DNA of 64,000 nt from Leisingera sp. ANG-M1 (GCF_000813745.1 NZ_JWLC01000001.1:105446-169445), one strand, 5' to 3'. Shown: positions 28,316 to 37,053, counted from the stretch's first letter. The notes: generated by a model not told the origin, from the letters alone. Numbers and translations are program-made.

Positions 28316-28966
28316 ATGCCAGACGCTTTCGCCCAGCTGATCCCCGATGCCCGCGCTTATCTCGCCGGGCTTCAGCAGAACAACAGCCGGGAGTGGTTCA
28401 ACGATCACAAGGAGCAGTATGAGACGCAGCTGAAAGCCCCGGCCCTGCTGCTGCTGGACGAGGTCGCCCAGGCCATTTCAAAGCGCAGCGGCGCCAAGGT
28501 CGCAACCAAGCTGTTCCGCCCCCAGCGCGATGTGCGGTTTTCCAAGGACAAGACCCCCTACAACACCCATCTGCACATGATGTGGACGGTGAACGGCGCG
28601 GGCTGCGCGCTGTTCTTCGGCATCGCCCCCGATTACTGCACCGCCGGCGGCGGCATCATGGGCTTTTCACCCCAGCAAACCACCCGCTGGCGCGAAGCGC
28701 TGGACGGCGAATGGGGCGACGAGGCCTCGGCGCTCCTCGGCGTGCTGGCCCTCGGCGGCTTCCCCGCCAAGGAGCCCGAGCTGAAACGCGTGCCCTCCCC
28801 CTATGGCAAAGCGCATCCCCACGGCCCCCAGCTGCGCCGAAAGTCACTGACCCTCTGGCACGAGATGACCAAGCAAGAACAAGCCGCCCCGATGGCCGCG
28901 CTGATGTCGGCCCATCTGACCCTATCGCCTCTGTTTGCGATGCTGGATGATGCGCTGTCCGGGTAA
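28316..28966 (+). CDS. DUF2461 (TIGR02453) protein
   Basis: The protein has 216 residues. YLAGLQQNNSREWFNDHKEQYE, FRPQRDVRFSKDKTPYNTHLHM and the later GKAHPHGPQLRRKSLTLWHEM are typical of DUF2461. The family is widespread and of unknown function. AGGAG is placed for the ATG rather than the TTG three bases before it. It lies at the border of an AT-richer patch. Confidence 0.85.
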   Translation: MPDAFAQLIPDARAYLAGLQQNNSREWFNDHKEQYETQLKAPALLLLDEVAQAISKRSGAKVATKLFRPQRDVRFSKDKTPYNTHLHMMWTVNGAGCALFFGIAPDYCTAGGGIMGFSPQQTTRWREALDGEWGDEASALLGVLALGGFPAKEPELKRVPSPYGKAHPHGPQLRRKSLTLWHEMTKQEQAAPMAALMSAHLTLSPLFAMLDDALSG

Positions 28967-28982
28967 GGCTCCTTTGTTGGAC

Positions 28983-29381
28983 CTACTCGCAGACACCAAA
29001 ATTAGTCATGACTGTAGGTTCTGGCCTATGAAAATGATATGTTAACCGAGCATCAAGATTGGAAAAGATCGTCAGGAAAGCTGTTGATCCGTTCACTTCC
29101 TCGCTGAGGAAAGTGATAGCTTCGTCACCCCCATTTTGAATGATTGAAACGGGGAAGGTTTGCCCTGGAGACGATATCGCTCCGCCAGCCTCAGTGTAGG
29201 ACACCTGGACAACAAGATCACGCGAACTGCATGCATTGGTTTCCAAGCATACTGTTGAGAATGTGCACTGAAACTGCTTCTCAGCTTGCGCGCCTGAAGG
29301 AAGCACAAAAACAAAAGAGGCAGCCCACCCAGCAGCCCAAACACATGAGCTAATACCCCTACTGGCCTTATTAGCAGTCAA
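28983..29381 (-). CDS. Small secreted cysteine-containing protein, unknown
   Basis: The protein has 132 residues and begins at TTG, supported by AAGGAG seven bases upstream. A signal peptide (VWAAGWAASFVFVLPSGAQA) is followed by a mature part with four cysteines (QFQCTFSTVCLETNACSS and the end FGVCE), probably in disulfides. The composition is AT-richer than neighbours, which suggests acquisition. No family is recognised. Confidence 0.65.
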   Translation of the reverse strand: MTANKASRGISSCVWAAGWAASFVFVLPSGAQAEKQFQCTFSTVCLETNACSSRDLVVQVSYTEAGGAISSPGQTFPVSIIQNGGDEAITFLSEEVNGSTAFLTIFSNLDARLTYHFHRPEPTVMTNFGVCE

Positions 29382-29432
29382 ATGAAGTCTCCTTTGATGG
29401 ACATTCTCGGATAAGGAAATGAAGATTATGGG

Positions 29433-29735
29433 CTAAAGCCAGCTGGCGAAGCGCGTCATAAAAAGTGCGATAAGCGCCGCCGCCCAAAGCACTAACCGAG
29501 TGATGAACTTGTTGCGTTGCAGTACCGTCATAGTCTTCAAATCGCCGTCGAGATCAGAAAGATCTGAAACCCGTTTGCTAGTGTGCAAAGCGACCAGCAG
29601 CAGAGCCAAAACGCCTCCCCAAGTCCAAGATAATTCTTGCAAAATGGAACCATTTGCTGAACGGGGGTAAAAAACTCGCGCCGCGACCTCAAATGTCACT
29701 TCGAAAAATTCCTCAAAAACGTTACCTTTTGCCAT
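29433..29735 (-). CDS. Small membrane protein, unknown
   Basis: The protein has 100 residues. It shows two hydrophobic segments, SWTWGGVLALLLVALHTS and TRLVLWAAALIALFMTRFA, joined by an acidic loop (DLSDLDGDLK). The ATG is preceded by GGGG. A 20-codon frame with a much stronger ribosome site overlaps its start, so translation may be coupled. There is no known family. It is AT-richer than typical genes of this window. Confidence 0.55.
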   Translation of the reverse strand: MAKGNVFEEFFEVTFEVAARVFYPRSANGSILQELSWTWGGVLALLLVALHTSKRVSDLSDLDGDLKTMTVLQRNKFITRLVLWAAALIALFMTRFASWL

Positions 29736-29784
29736 GAATTGCCCCAAGAGTTTCGTCGTTTAACAGGATGCTATCGCCAATCAT
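29722..29784 (-). CDS. Possible leader peptide overlapping the next gene
   Basis: AAAGGAG lies four bases before an ATG that encodes MIGDSILLNDETLGAIHGKR. The frame ends 14 bases inside the following 100-residue gene, in another frame. The strong ribosome site and overlap suggest translational coupling. It could also be a remnant of a longer gene. No homologue is known to me. Confidence 0.35.
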   Translation of the reverse strand: MIGDSILLNDETLGAIHGKR

Positions 29785-30045
29785 ACTTTCTCCTTTGGTG
29801 GAAGCCCTCAATCACTGTCGCACTTGGCTGTCACCCCAATAAGGTGCTTGCGACTGGGGGAAGGAGATATCATCAGCCAAACTCATAGCCTGTATAGTCT
29901 GTTCAATTCAGAAAGAGGACTGGAATGCCTTGAAATTTCATGGTCATAAAATACTCCCTTTTATGCTCGATCCAGCCAACTAGTAAGCCGTTGCTCGCCA
30001 GGCCTGTCTCGGCATCCCCTAGCCACGCAAAGGCTACCGGCTGCT
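29785..30045. other. Gap between small membrane-protein genes
   Basis: No full gene is supported. Two short minus-strand frames stand out: 24 residues starting MSLADDISFPQSQAPYWG (29812-29886) and 14 residues starting MTMKFQGIPVLF. One longer minus frame (29903-30112) contains protein-like text such as QPVAFAWLGDAETGLASNG but overlaps the 62-residue gene and lacks a good start. This looks like decaying sequence. Confidence 0.45.
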
Positions 30046-30234
30046 CTATTTCCTCAGCACCTTCGCCACTTCCTGCACTGAGACCCAAACAAAGAGCGTT
30101 ACAAACCCCCAATTGGATGCTGAAAGCTCTCCATTTTCGTCAGGGAATACAAAAAATGTTATCCCGGCAAAGACGAACAGGTAAGTCCATACCTTGAAAG
30201 GGATCTTCTTGATAATCCTTAGTACGTTTCTCAC
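30046..30234 (-). CDS. Small membrane protein, unusual or lost start codon
   Basis: The protein has about 62 residues with two hydrophobic stretches (VWTYLFVFAGITFFVF and NWGFVTLFVWVSVQEVA). The annotated start is a GTG with a weak ribosome site. Twelve bases earlier an ATC codon stands seven bases after a good AAGGAG and opens the same frame (PGLVRNVLRI). So either ATC is used or an ATG was lost. It follows a pseudogene on the same strand. The family is unknown. Confidence 0.45.
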   Translation of the reverse strand: MRNVLRIIKKIPFKVWTYLFVFAGITFFVFPDENGELSASNWGFVTLFVWVSVQEVAKVLRK

Positions 30235-30257
30235 TAAACCTGGGATGGGTACACTCC

Positions 30258-30518
30258 TTACTTAGACGTTAACCTCTCCGCACGTGAAAGTTGCCGGCCA
30301 GACCTCCAGATTGTCAACCCGGCTGCCAAAAGAATGCCAACAACCACTCAACTAACCGCAGGCTCTAGTACACGCGCCTCACTTTCCCCAAAAGGCTGGA
30401 CCGGAAGCAGCGTAAAAATGTCAAAGCCAGGCTCACCGATAGAAAGCCAAACCCAAAACGCACCCAGAACAAACGGCTAGGCAAGCAGTTTCAGAAGTGT
30501 GCCCCTCACCTGCTGCAT
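30258..30518 (-). pseudogene. Degraded small membrane protein gene with two in-frame stops
   Basis: Reading the minus strand from an ATG with GAGG upstream gives 86 codons with TAG at codon 14 and TGA at codon 57. The pieces read MQQVRGTLLKLLA, PFVLGAFWVWLSIGEPGFD...SEARVLEPAVS and VVVGILLAAGLTIWRSGRQ. The pieces show hydrophobic segments and a coherent frame, so this is a broken two-membrane-segment protein and not random DNA. TAA ends it just before an AAGGAG for the next gene. Suppression of both stops is unlikely. Confidence 0.65.
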
Positions 30519-30531
30519 TGGCCCGCCTCTC

Positions 30532-31461
30532 TCACAGCGCCCGCAGCATGATCTGGCTCGCCAGCACAGCCACAACGGTCCCGGCCAGGATCTCCAGCAG
30601 CGCCGCCGCCCTCAGCGCGCCAGTGCCTTCCATCTGCGCCAGCGCCCCCTTGCGCATGGTCACTGCTGCAGCCGCAACCGCCACGGTCACGGTCGCCGTG
30701 CCCAGCCCCATGGCAAAGGCCCCGGCAATTCCGGCCCACAGCACGCCCATGCGCCAGGTCAGCAGCAGCAGGAACACCGCGCCGGTGCAAGGCCGCAGCG
30801 CCACCGCGCCGACAATCGCCAGCGCATCGCGCAGGGAATGCACACTCGCGGCCTCTTCCATGGTCGGCCCATGCCTGTGCCCACAGGACGCACAGACCCC
30901 GTCTTCGGGATCATGCCCGTGATGATGATGGTGATGATGCCCCGCGTGCGCCTCCGCAGGACCCGCACGGCTCGCCAGCAGCCGCCGCACGCCCCGCACC
31001 AGCAACCAAACACCGACAAGCGCAATCAGCCCGTAAGACACCGGCGCCAGCACGTCCTCAGCAGCGCTGGTCAGCTGCTCGCGCCCCCAGTCCAGCAGCA
31101 ACAGCCCGCCCGCCACCAGCACCACAGCCGTGGCCGCCTGCGCCAGCGAAGACGCCAGCGCCAGTCCAGCCAGCCGCGTCAAGGGAACCGGCTTGCCCAT
31201 GCCATAGCCGCCGATCACCAGCTTGCCATGGCCCGGCCCGGCGGCGTGAAAGAACCCGTAAGCAAAGCACAAGGTTAAGAGCGCCATCAGCGCGCCAGGC
31301 TCCCCGGCCCGCAAGGCCCGCAGCCCCCGCGCCATCGCGTTCTGCGCCTCGCGCTGGCCTTCGGCGGCCCAGGCCGAAACCGCCCCGGCGCCGCCAAAAC
31401 CCCAAAGCCAGACCGCCAAAGCCGCCACGCCCAGCGCTGCTATTGTTAAGAATATCTTCAC
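30532..31461 (-). CDS. NicO-type nickel/cobalt exporter, RcnA-like
   Basis: The protein has 309 residues and about six to seven membrane segments. [22 protein letters not shown] holds the family metal-binding HxxxxGPGHGK motif. A cytoplasmic-loop cluster ([16 protein letters not shown], then CASCGHRHG) binds metal. [16 protein letters not shown] is the second conserved site. Such proteins export Ni2+ and Co2+ or move related metals. The gene follows a DUF1007 gene by one base, the usual pairing in alphaproteobacteria. Which metal is moved cannot be told. Confidence 0.88.
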   Translation of the reverse strand: MKIFLTIAALGVAALAVWLWGFGGAGAVSAWAAEGQREAQNAMARGLRALRAGEPGALMALLTLCFAYGFFHAAGPGHGKLVIGGYGMGKPVPLTRLAGLALASSLAQAATAVVLVAGGLLLLDWGREQLTSAAEDVLAPVSYGLIALVGVWLLVRGVRRLLASRAGPAEAHAGHHHHHHHGHDPEDGVCASCGHRHGPTMEEAASVHSLRDALAIVGAVALRPCTGAVFLLLLTWRMGVLWAGIAGAFAMGLGTATVTVAVAAAAVTMRKGALAQMEGTGALRAAALLEILAGTVVAVLASQIMLRAL

Positions 31462-31462
31462 C

Positions 31463-32098
31463 TTACGCGCCGCAGCTCAAGCGCAGGGTATCGGCAAAAG
31501 CTTCCCCGACTTTCGGATAGCTCTCCTCAGCCTGCTCGGTCGGCATCGCATAAAGCAGCTCCTCGACCATGGTATAGGCCTGATCCAGATTGGGCGGAGT
31601 GATGCTGCCCTGGCAGCCGCCGGTGACCTCAAGCCCCCGGTTCACCGTATAAGCAGTGTAATAGGTCGGATCATATGCCTTGATCACCACCCCGTCAGCG
31701 GCTTGCGGCTGCACCAGCGCCCTGCGGTGCCGGGTTGTGATCCGCCCTTCCGAGACTTCGGTGGACAGATGCTCAGGCGCGCCCAGCACCAGCGCTTCGC
31801 CATCCAGCGTCAAATAGGTGTCGCCCTGAAACCCTTCGACCCAAGCCATGTCAAAGCCCTGCAGCTTCGCCAGCTCCTCCGCCGTCAGCGCCCCGTCATA
31901 GTCGCTGTCCAGCGCCTGGTCCTCGAAGATCAGAAGCGAATAGAACTCGTCATAAGCCCAGGTGATCTCCACCGCCTGCAACTCGCCCGCGTCCGAGACA
32001 ACCGCCTTCACCGCGGTATCGACAAAGATATGCGGATGCGATCCCGCCGCCGCAGGGGCCAGCAGCAAAACCGCTAGAAAGGAACCAAAACGCTTCAT
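31463..32098 (-). CDS. DUF1007 periplasmic partner of the metal exporter
   Basis: The protein has 211 residues. The signal peptide ([17 protein letters not shown]) is followed by the DUF1007 hallmark [40 protein letters not shown] contains a possible metal or calcium-binding acidic loop. It sits directly upstream of the NicO exporter gene. A role in handling metal at the outer face is inferred. I start at MKRFGS, because the upstream 16 residues lack family character. Confidence 0.85.
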   Translation of the reverse strand: MKRFGSFLAVLLLAPAAAGSHPHIFVDTAVKAVVSDAGELQAVEITWAYDEFYSLLIFEDQALDSDYDGALTAEELAKLQGFDMAWVEGFQGDTYLTLDGEALVLGAPEHLSTEVSEGRITTRHRRALVQPQAADGVVIKAYDPTYYTAYTVNRGLEVTGGCQGSITPPNLDQAYTMVEELLYAMPTEQAEESYPKVGEAFADTLRLSCGA

Positions 32099-32160
32099 AC
32101 CCAAAGGTCTACGCCCTGCACCGCACGCCCGCAACAGCCGGCGCACGGTGCAAGCAGATT

Positions 32161-33117
32161 TCAGCGCGCCCGGGTTTCCGGATGCAGCGCCTTGCCGAGT
32201 ATATGGTCAGACTGATGGATCACATGATGCGCCTGCCCGACAATCAGCGGATCCGGCGCCTGCGCAATCTCGGGGTCCTTGCCGGGATAGTCCAGCGCCG
32301 ACAGAAAATGCCGCATGCAATTCAGCCGCGCCCGCTTCTTGCAGTTTGACTTGATCACCGTCCAGGGCGCATCGGCAGTATCGGTGTAAAAGAACATCGC
32401 CTCCTTGGCCTCGGTGTAATCCGCCCATTTTCCCAGCGAGGCCTTGTCGATCGGCGACAGCTTCCACTGCTTCAGCGGATCGGTCTCGCGCGCATCAAAC
32501 CGCCGTTTCTGCTCGCCCTGGGTCACCGAGAACCAGTATTTATAAAGCCGGATGCCCGAGCGCACCAGCATCCGTTCGAACTCCGGCGCCTGGCGCATGA
32601 ACTCAAGATATTCATTGGGTTCGCAAAATCCCATCACCCGCTCGACTCCGGCCCGGTTGTACCAGGAGCGGTCATACAGCACGATCTCTCCGCTGGTCGG
32701 CAGGTGCCGGATGTAGCGCTGGAAATACCATTGCCCGCGCTCCTCGTCCGAAGGTTTGTTCAAGGCCACCACCCGGGCCGAGCGCGGGTTCAGATGCTCG
32801 GTGAACCGCTTGATGGTGCCGCCCTTGCCGGCCGCATCCCGGCCCTCGAACAGCATCACGAATTTCTGCCCGGTCTCCTGCGCCCAAAGCTGCGCCTTCA
32901 AAAGCTCCGCCTGCAGCCGCGCCTTTTCCGCCTCATAGGCCTTGCGCGCCATTTTCTTCGGATAGGGATAGGCACCGCTCTCAAATGCCCGCCGGATCTC
33001 TTCGGCACTTGGCGCTTTTACATCGCTTTCAGGCCTTTCTACGGCCGGTGGCGGCACAGCCGCCTCCCGTGGTTTGCGTGCCTCAGCCTTGCCGGGTTTC
33101 ACTGCTGCGCCATCCAT
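32161..33117 (-). CDS. ppk2: Polyphosphate kinase 2
   Basis: The 318-residue enzyme transfers phosphate between polyphosphate and nucleotides, mostly making GTP or ATP from the diphosphates. The Walker A motif EGRDAAGKGG is at residues 91-100. Walker B-like VLYDRSWYNRAGVERVMGF, KYWFSVTQGEQKRRF and WKLSPIDKASLGKWADYTEA are PPK2 features, of the one-domain class I type. An N-terminal 40-residue Pro/Glu-rich tail is probably disordered. A ppx gene lies elsewhere in the window. Confidence 0.95.
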   Translation of the reverse strand: MDGAAVKPGKAEARKPREAAVPPPAVERPESDVKAPSAEEIRRAFESGAYPYPKKMARKAYEAEKARLQAELLKAQLWAQETGQKFVMLFEGRDAAGKGGTIKRFTEHLNPRSARVVALNKPSDEERGQWYFQRYIRHLPTSGEIVLYDRSWYNRAGVERVMGFCEPNEYLEFMRQAPEFERMLVRSGIRLYKYWFSVTQGEQKRRFDARETDPLKQWKLSPIDKASLGKWADYTEAKEAMFFYTDTADAPWTVIKSNCKKRARLNCMRHFLSALDYPGKDPEIAQAPDPLIVGQAHHVIHQSDHILGKALHPETRAR

Positions 33118-33179
33118 GAAAATCTCCTTCTTTCAATCACGCCGCAACCTTACCGCCCGCACCCGCACCCCGCGCTGAC

Positions 33180-33197
33180 CTGCATCAAAAGATGCAG
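33180..33197. repeat. Small hairpin upstream of ppk2
   Basis: CTGCATC and GATGCAG pair over 7 bp around AAAA. It lies between the AhpD-like gene and ppk2, both on the minus strand, upstream of the ppk2 start. A role in the leader is possible. Confidence 0.45.
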
Positions 33198-33207
33198 CCC
33201 CGGCACG

Positions 33208-33231
33208 AAAAAAGCGGCCCCTTCAGGCCGC
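33208..33231 (-). terminator. Intrinsic terminator of the AhpD-like gene
   Basis: Read on the minus strand: GCGGCC, loop TGAAGG, GGCCGC, then TTTTTT. It is directly downstream of the minus-strand AhpD-like gene. Confidence 0.8.
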
Positions 33232-33249
33232 CTGCTTCTTTCTGGTGAA

Positions 33250-33297
33250 AAATACCCCGGGGTGAGCGCGCCCAGCGCGCGAGGGGCAGCGCCCCTC
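33250..33297. repeat. Second copy of the CCCCGGGG-GAGGGGC intergenic repeat
   Basis: AAATACCCCGGGG is followed by GCGCGCCCAGCGCGC and then a stem GAGGGGC-AGC-GCCCCTC. The same order (AATATCCCGGGG, then GAGGGGCC palindrome) is seen at 10278-10311. The last arm overlaps the stop codon of the AhpD-like gene. Confidence 0.6.
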
Positions 33298-33904
33298 AGG
33301 TATGCCCCCAATCCTGCGGATCGTCCGAGTTGTTCGGGCTCAGCCCCAGTACGTCCCCTTTGGTAGAGCACCCCAGCCCCAGCACGGTCCGGTTGGCATA
33401 GGAGAAATAGGCGGTGACCTGGTTGATCTCCAGGACTTCGCCATCATCAAACCCGGCCTCGCGCAACGCCGCCACATCCGCTTCGCTGACGCTGGACGGA
33501 GCTTCCGTCAGCTTGCGCGCGTAAGCCATCGCCGCCCTCTGCGCAGGCTCCAAGGGCGCCGCGCCGGGATCGCGCGCCTCGATCGCCGCCCGGATCGCCA
33601 GCCCGCGTGCCTCGTCCCCCAGCAGACGCTGCAGCCCGGCAAAGTGATGCTCGACGCAATAGGCACAGTCATTGAGGCTTGAGACCCACACCCCCAGCAC
33701 CTCCAGGAACCACTTGGGGATCTTGTTGCCGGTGTGGTGCAGCACATTCTTGTAGATCGCCATATGGCCCTCCATCGAATGCGGCCGCAAGCTGTGCACC
33801 ATCATGATGTTGTCGACATTGTTCCCCGGCCCGGTCACCCGCTCATAGAGCTTCTTCAGCTTGCCGGTAGCTTCCTCAAACGGAACGGTTTTGATCCAGG
33901 CCAT
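33296..33904 (-). CDS. AhpD/carboxymuconolactone decarboxylase-like peroxidase-related protein
   Basis: The protein has 202 residues. The CxxC active pair lies in NDCAYCVEHHFAGL, with the family histidine nearby. NNVDNIMMVHSLRPHSMEGHMAIYKNVLHH and EVLEINQVTAYFSYANRTVLGLG fit the TIGR01926/peroxidase-related group. It should act as a thiol-based peroxidase or similar redox protein. GGGAGAG precedes the ATG. The 3' end overlaps a GC palindrome. Confidence 0.85.
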   Translation of the reverse strand: MAWIKTVPFEEATGKLKKLYERVTGPGNNVDNIMMVHSLRPHSMEGHMAIYKNVLHHTGNKIPKWFLEVLGVWVSSLNDCAYCVEHHFAGLQRLLGDEARGLAIRAAIEARDPGAAPLEPAQRAAMAYARKLTEAPSSVSEADVAALREAGFDDGEVLEINQVTAYFSYANRTVLGLGCSTKGDVLGLSPNNSDDPQDWGHT

Positions 33905-34003
33905 GCGCCTCTCCCTGACTGTTTGGCGGGGAGAGTAGCGGGTTCCTGCGGCTCCGAAAGACAAAACCGAACGTCACAATTGTTCCGCCAGGGCGGCCCC
34001 GCC

Positions 34004-34131
34004 GCCCCGCGCCTGCCTGCCCCCCCGGCAGGCGCGTTCAACGGTTCCGCTTGGGGAGACGCTGCCTCACCATCCCGCCGGGTGCCACGCTCCCCTGTCA
34101 CGCACTGCGCCCGCCCAGGCAGGCGCGGGGC
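34004..34131. repeat. Long-armed GC palindrome downstream of the PLP decarboxylase
   Basis: GCCCCGCGCCTGCCTG (34004-34019) is the exact reverse complement of 34116-34131. The left arm also pairs with a nearer GGCAGGCGC at 34027-34035, so two folds compete. The element ends at the stop codon of the decarboxylase gene. The core CCCGCGCCTG recurs at 39961-40020, so these are probably one repeat family. Confidence 0.65.
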
Positions 34132-35553
34132 TCATCTTGCACCGGCAGCCTCCCGCGCCACCGCGGAAATCGCCGCCGTTACATCCGCCTCGCGGCTGCG
34201 GTGGTTGACGATGGCGGCCCGCAGCATCACCCGGCCTTGCGACCGCGTAGTCGAAAACACCGCTTCGCCGCCTTCCTGCAGGGTCTGGGCAATATGCGCA
34301 TTCAGCTCCGACTGCGCCTCCGCCGGGAGATCGCTGCGCGCAGTGAACACGCAGACGTTCGAAACCACCGGCGCCCCCAGCGCCATCAAGGGCTGCGCGT
34401 TAACTTCCGCCGCCATAAACGCCGCCAGCTCGCAGTTCCCGGTAATCGCCTCTGAGAACGCTGCCTCGCCATAGGTTTCCAGCGCCGTCCAGATCTTCAG
34501 CGCGCGGTTGCCGCGGGACAGATCAATCCCGTAGTCGCAGAACCACGGCTCGCCGCCCGCCAGCCCGCGCTCGGCACCTTCCAGATACGAGGGGCGCGCC
34601 GCAAAGGCCGCCCGGTGCTCATCCTCGTTGCGCAGCAAGGCCATGCCGCAGTCATAGCCCACATACATCCACTTGTGGAAATCCAACGCAATGCTGTCCG
34701 CCCGGCCGATCCCATCGGACAAAGACTGGTAAGGCTCCGCCGCAATCCGCGTCCAGGCGCCAAAGGCCCCGTCCACATGCAGCCACAGCCCCAGCTCCGC
34801 CGCCGCATCCGCCAGGGCGTTCAGGTCATCATAAAGCCCCAGATCCACCGACCCGGCGGTGCCCACCACCAGGAACGGCAGTGCGCCCGCGGCCTTGTCC
34901 TCAGCCACCATCGCCGCCAGCACGGCGCAATCCAACTGCCCATCCGCCAAAGGCACCTTGCGCAGGTTGTCCGAGCCGATGCCCAGCAGCTCCACTGCCT
35001 TCAGCGTCGCATTATGCACGCCCTCGCCGGCATAGGCCGTCAGCCGCACATCGCCCTGCCCCTGCTTGCGCAGGCCCTTCAGAACCCGCAGCCGCGCCGC
35101 CTGAAAGGCAATCACCGTGGCCTGCGACGTGCCGGTCACCAGCAGCCCGCTGGCACCTTCCGGCATCCCCATCTTGCGGCGGGTCCAATCGACCACTGCG
35201 CGCTCCATGTAGTTCGCCCCATGGTCGCGCCCGCCCATATTGGCGTTGACGGCTGCCGCCGCCAAAGAGCTGATCAGATCCGAGGCCAGCCCTGACCCCT
35301 GCACCCAGCCCCAGAACCGCGGGTGGGTGTTGCCGCCATGATAAGGCAGCACGTCCGAGATGATCCGGTCCACGGTTTCCTGCGGCCCCCGTGCCTCTGC
35401 CGTCACGGCATAGCGCGCATCGATATCCTCGGGCACCGGCTGCCAGGGACGCTCCGAGGCTTCCTGCATCTGATCCAAGGCCGCATCCAGCATCCGCTGC
35501 GCCTCTGCCCGGAACGCCGCCCAATCCTGCGTCCTGATCCCCTTCTCAGCCAC
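34132..35553 (-). CDS. PLP-dependent amino-acid decarboxylase (group II)
   Basis: The protein has 473 residues. The PLP lysine is Lys294 in LDFHKWMYVGYDCG. THPRFWGWVQGSGLASDL, GLLVTGTSQATVIA and LWLHVDGAFGAW are typical of the aromatic-L-amino-acid / glutamate decarboxylase superfamily. The substrate could be an aromatic amino acid, glutamate or 2,4-diaminobutyrate, and I cannot decide. The start is a GTG with GGAGGG eight bases upstream; the frame runs 138 bases further without family features. Confidence 0.88.
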   Translation of the reverse strand: MAEKGIRTQDWAAFRAEAQRMLDAALDQMQEASERPWQPVPEDIDARYAVTAEARGPQETVDRIISDVLPYHGGNTHPRFWGWVQGSGLASDLISSLAAAAVNANMGGRDHGANYMERAVVDWTRRKMGMPEGASGLLVTGTSQATVIAFQAARLRVLKGLRKQGQGDVRLTAYAGEGVHNATLKAVELLGIGSDNLRKVPLADGQLDCAVLAAMVAEDKAAGALPFLVVGTAGSVDLGLYDDLNALADAAAELGLWLHVDGAFGAWTRIAAEPYQSLSDGIGRADSIALDFHKWMYVGYDCGMALLRNEDEHRAAFAARPSYLEGAERGLAGGEPWFCDYGIDLSRGNRALKIWTALETYGEAAFSEAITGNCELAAFMAAEVNAQPLMALGAPVVSNVCVFTARSDLPAEAQSELNAHIAQTLQEGGEAVFSTTRSQGRVMLRAAIVNHRSREADVTAAISAVAREAAGAR

Positions 35554-35763
35554 CTGCGCGCCCTCCCTCTGCCATTCGCTGGCCGCAGATGTACCCCGCA
35601 GCCCCCCGAACCGCACGGAGAATATCGACGCACCCGGATAACCGGAACTTAGCTTCGACGCTTTCAAAACTAATCTCCGGATGCGCGCCATCGTGCTGCC
35701 ATGTTTCTGCGTTCAACTGCCGCCACCGGAACCGCCCCTTGATTTCCTCCCATCGGCTTGGTC

Positions 35764-36876
35764 ATGTCTGACGGAATAGTCCTCACCGAAACCCAAAGCT
35801 TCACGCCCCGCTTCGATGATCTGTCCAAGGATCAGGACCGGCTGATCGAACATGTGTCCGAGCTGTACCACGCGGGGAAGCTGGACCACGCCAACCGCAG
35901 GCCCAAGGCCTATCTGGAACCGGCCTATTCTGCGCTGGAGGATGCCTACTTCGGCCGCGGGCTGTATGCCGAAATCGAACGTCACTACAGCTACGCCTTC
36001 GAGATCGCTTTCGGCCCGCCCCATGACGGCTTCCACCAGGCTCTGGAACGGCTCGTCGCTGCCAGCCAGGGCCCGCGGGCCATCCGCATCTGGCGCAACT
36101 ACCTGGCGCTGCAAAAGGCGCACTACTGGCCCAGGATCCAGACCAGGAACAGCGGTTTCAAACCGTCGCCCCATTGGCTGGAAAGCGAAGCGGTTCAGCG
36201 CCAGTCGCACGAGGATCTGATCGCGCGCATCCCCGAATACAAAGGCGGGCTGCTCGCCATGCTGGACATCGCCCGCGCCTGCTTTGAACAGGCCGGCGCA
36301 AGCCCCAGCCAACTTGCCCGGCTCGCCGCCGACCGGGAAGAGATCCTGGCCGAAAAACGCCGCCGCCCCGGCAAACCCGATCCGCGCAAAATGGACGAAG
36401 ACCTGTTTTGGGAAATCATTGCCTGCCCCGGCACTGACACGCCGGCAGAGCAGACCGAAGCCATCACCACCCGGCTTGCCCGTTTCAATGCAACGGCCAT
36501 CAAAGCTTTTGACAAGCTCTTGCATGATATCGACGCGCGCGCCTGCCGCACCGATGTCTGGGCCATGGCCTATCTGCTGAACCACGGTTGTTCGGACGAT
36601 GACTTCGATGCCTTCCGCTGCTGGCTGATCCTTCAGGGCCAAGCCGCCTTCAAGGCCGCCTTGACCGATCCGGACGCCTTCGGCCTCGCGCACAGCGGCA
36701 CCGGATCCCCGGCAGGCAACGCATTGCGCGACGCCCCGCTACTGGCCTACGAGATGCGCACGGGCACCCCCTTGAAACACCCGGGCCAAACGCCGCTGCG
36801 CCTTCAGGGGCCGCAGCTTGCCGAAGCAGACTTCGCCGCCGCCCTGCCGCGCCTTGCAGCTTCCCTTCGCGCCTGA
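35764..36876 (+). CDS. DUF4240-containing protein
   Basis: The protein has 370 residues. The C-terminal DUF4240 domain (about 210-310) shows MDEDLFWEIIACPG, WAMAYLLNHGCSDDDFDAFRCWLILQGQAAF and ALTDPDAFG. DUF4240 is common in small proteins of actinobacteria and has no known role. The N-terminal 200 residues (FGRGLYAEIERHYSYAFEIAFGPPHDGF) are helical and unassigned; they may form TPR-like repeats. The ribosome site is weak. The start could be the TTG six bases upstream. Confidence 0.75.
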   Translation: MSDGIVLTETQSFTPRFDDLSKDQDRLIEHVSELYHAGKLDHANRRPKAYLEPAYSALEDAYFGRGLYAEIERHYSYAFEIAFGPPHDGFHQALERLVAASQGPRAIRIWRNYLALQKAHYWPRIQTRNSGFKPSPHWLESEAVQRQSHEDLIARIPEYKGGLLAMLDIARACFEQAGASPSQLARLAADREEILAEKRRRPGKPDPRKMDEDLFWEIIACPGTDTPAEQTEAITTRLARFNATAIKAFDKLLHDIDARACRTDVWAMAYLLNHGCSDDDFDAFRCWLILQGQAAFKAALTDPDAFGLAHSGTGSPAGNALRDAPLLAYEMRTGTPLKHPGQTPLRLQGPQLAEADFAAALPRLAASLRA

Positions 36877-36961
36877 CCAGCAGCCGCACCGCTGCAACTG
36901 CACAGGCTAACCGTCTGCGGCAGCTGCACTCTCACGCCTGGCAGACAGCGCTCCCGCCAGC

Positions 36962-36970
36962 TTATCCACA
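36962..36970. promoter_or_regulatory. Perfect DnaA box upstream of parE
   Basis: TTATCCACA is the exact consensus DnaA box, on the plus strand 84 bases before the parE start. A single perfect 9-mer can occur by chance, but it is placed in a promoter region of a DNA topology gene. Confidence 0.45.
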
Positions 36971-37053
36971 GCCCCTAGCGGCCCTCTTCCACCCGGCCAC
37001 AACACCTGCCATAATGGCCGCTAACCAACACCAAGGAAGAGCAGCTCCCGCAC

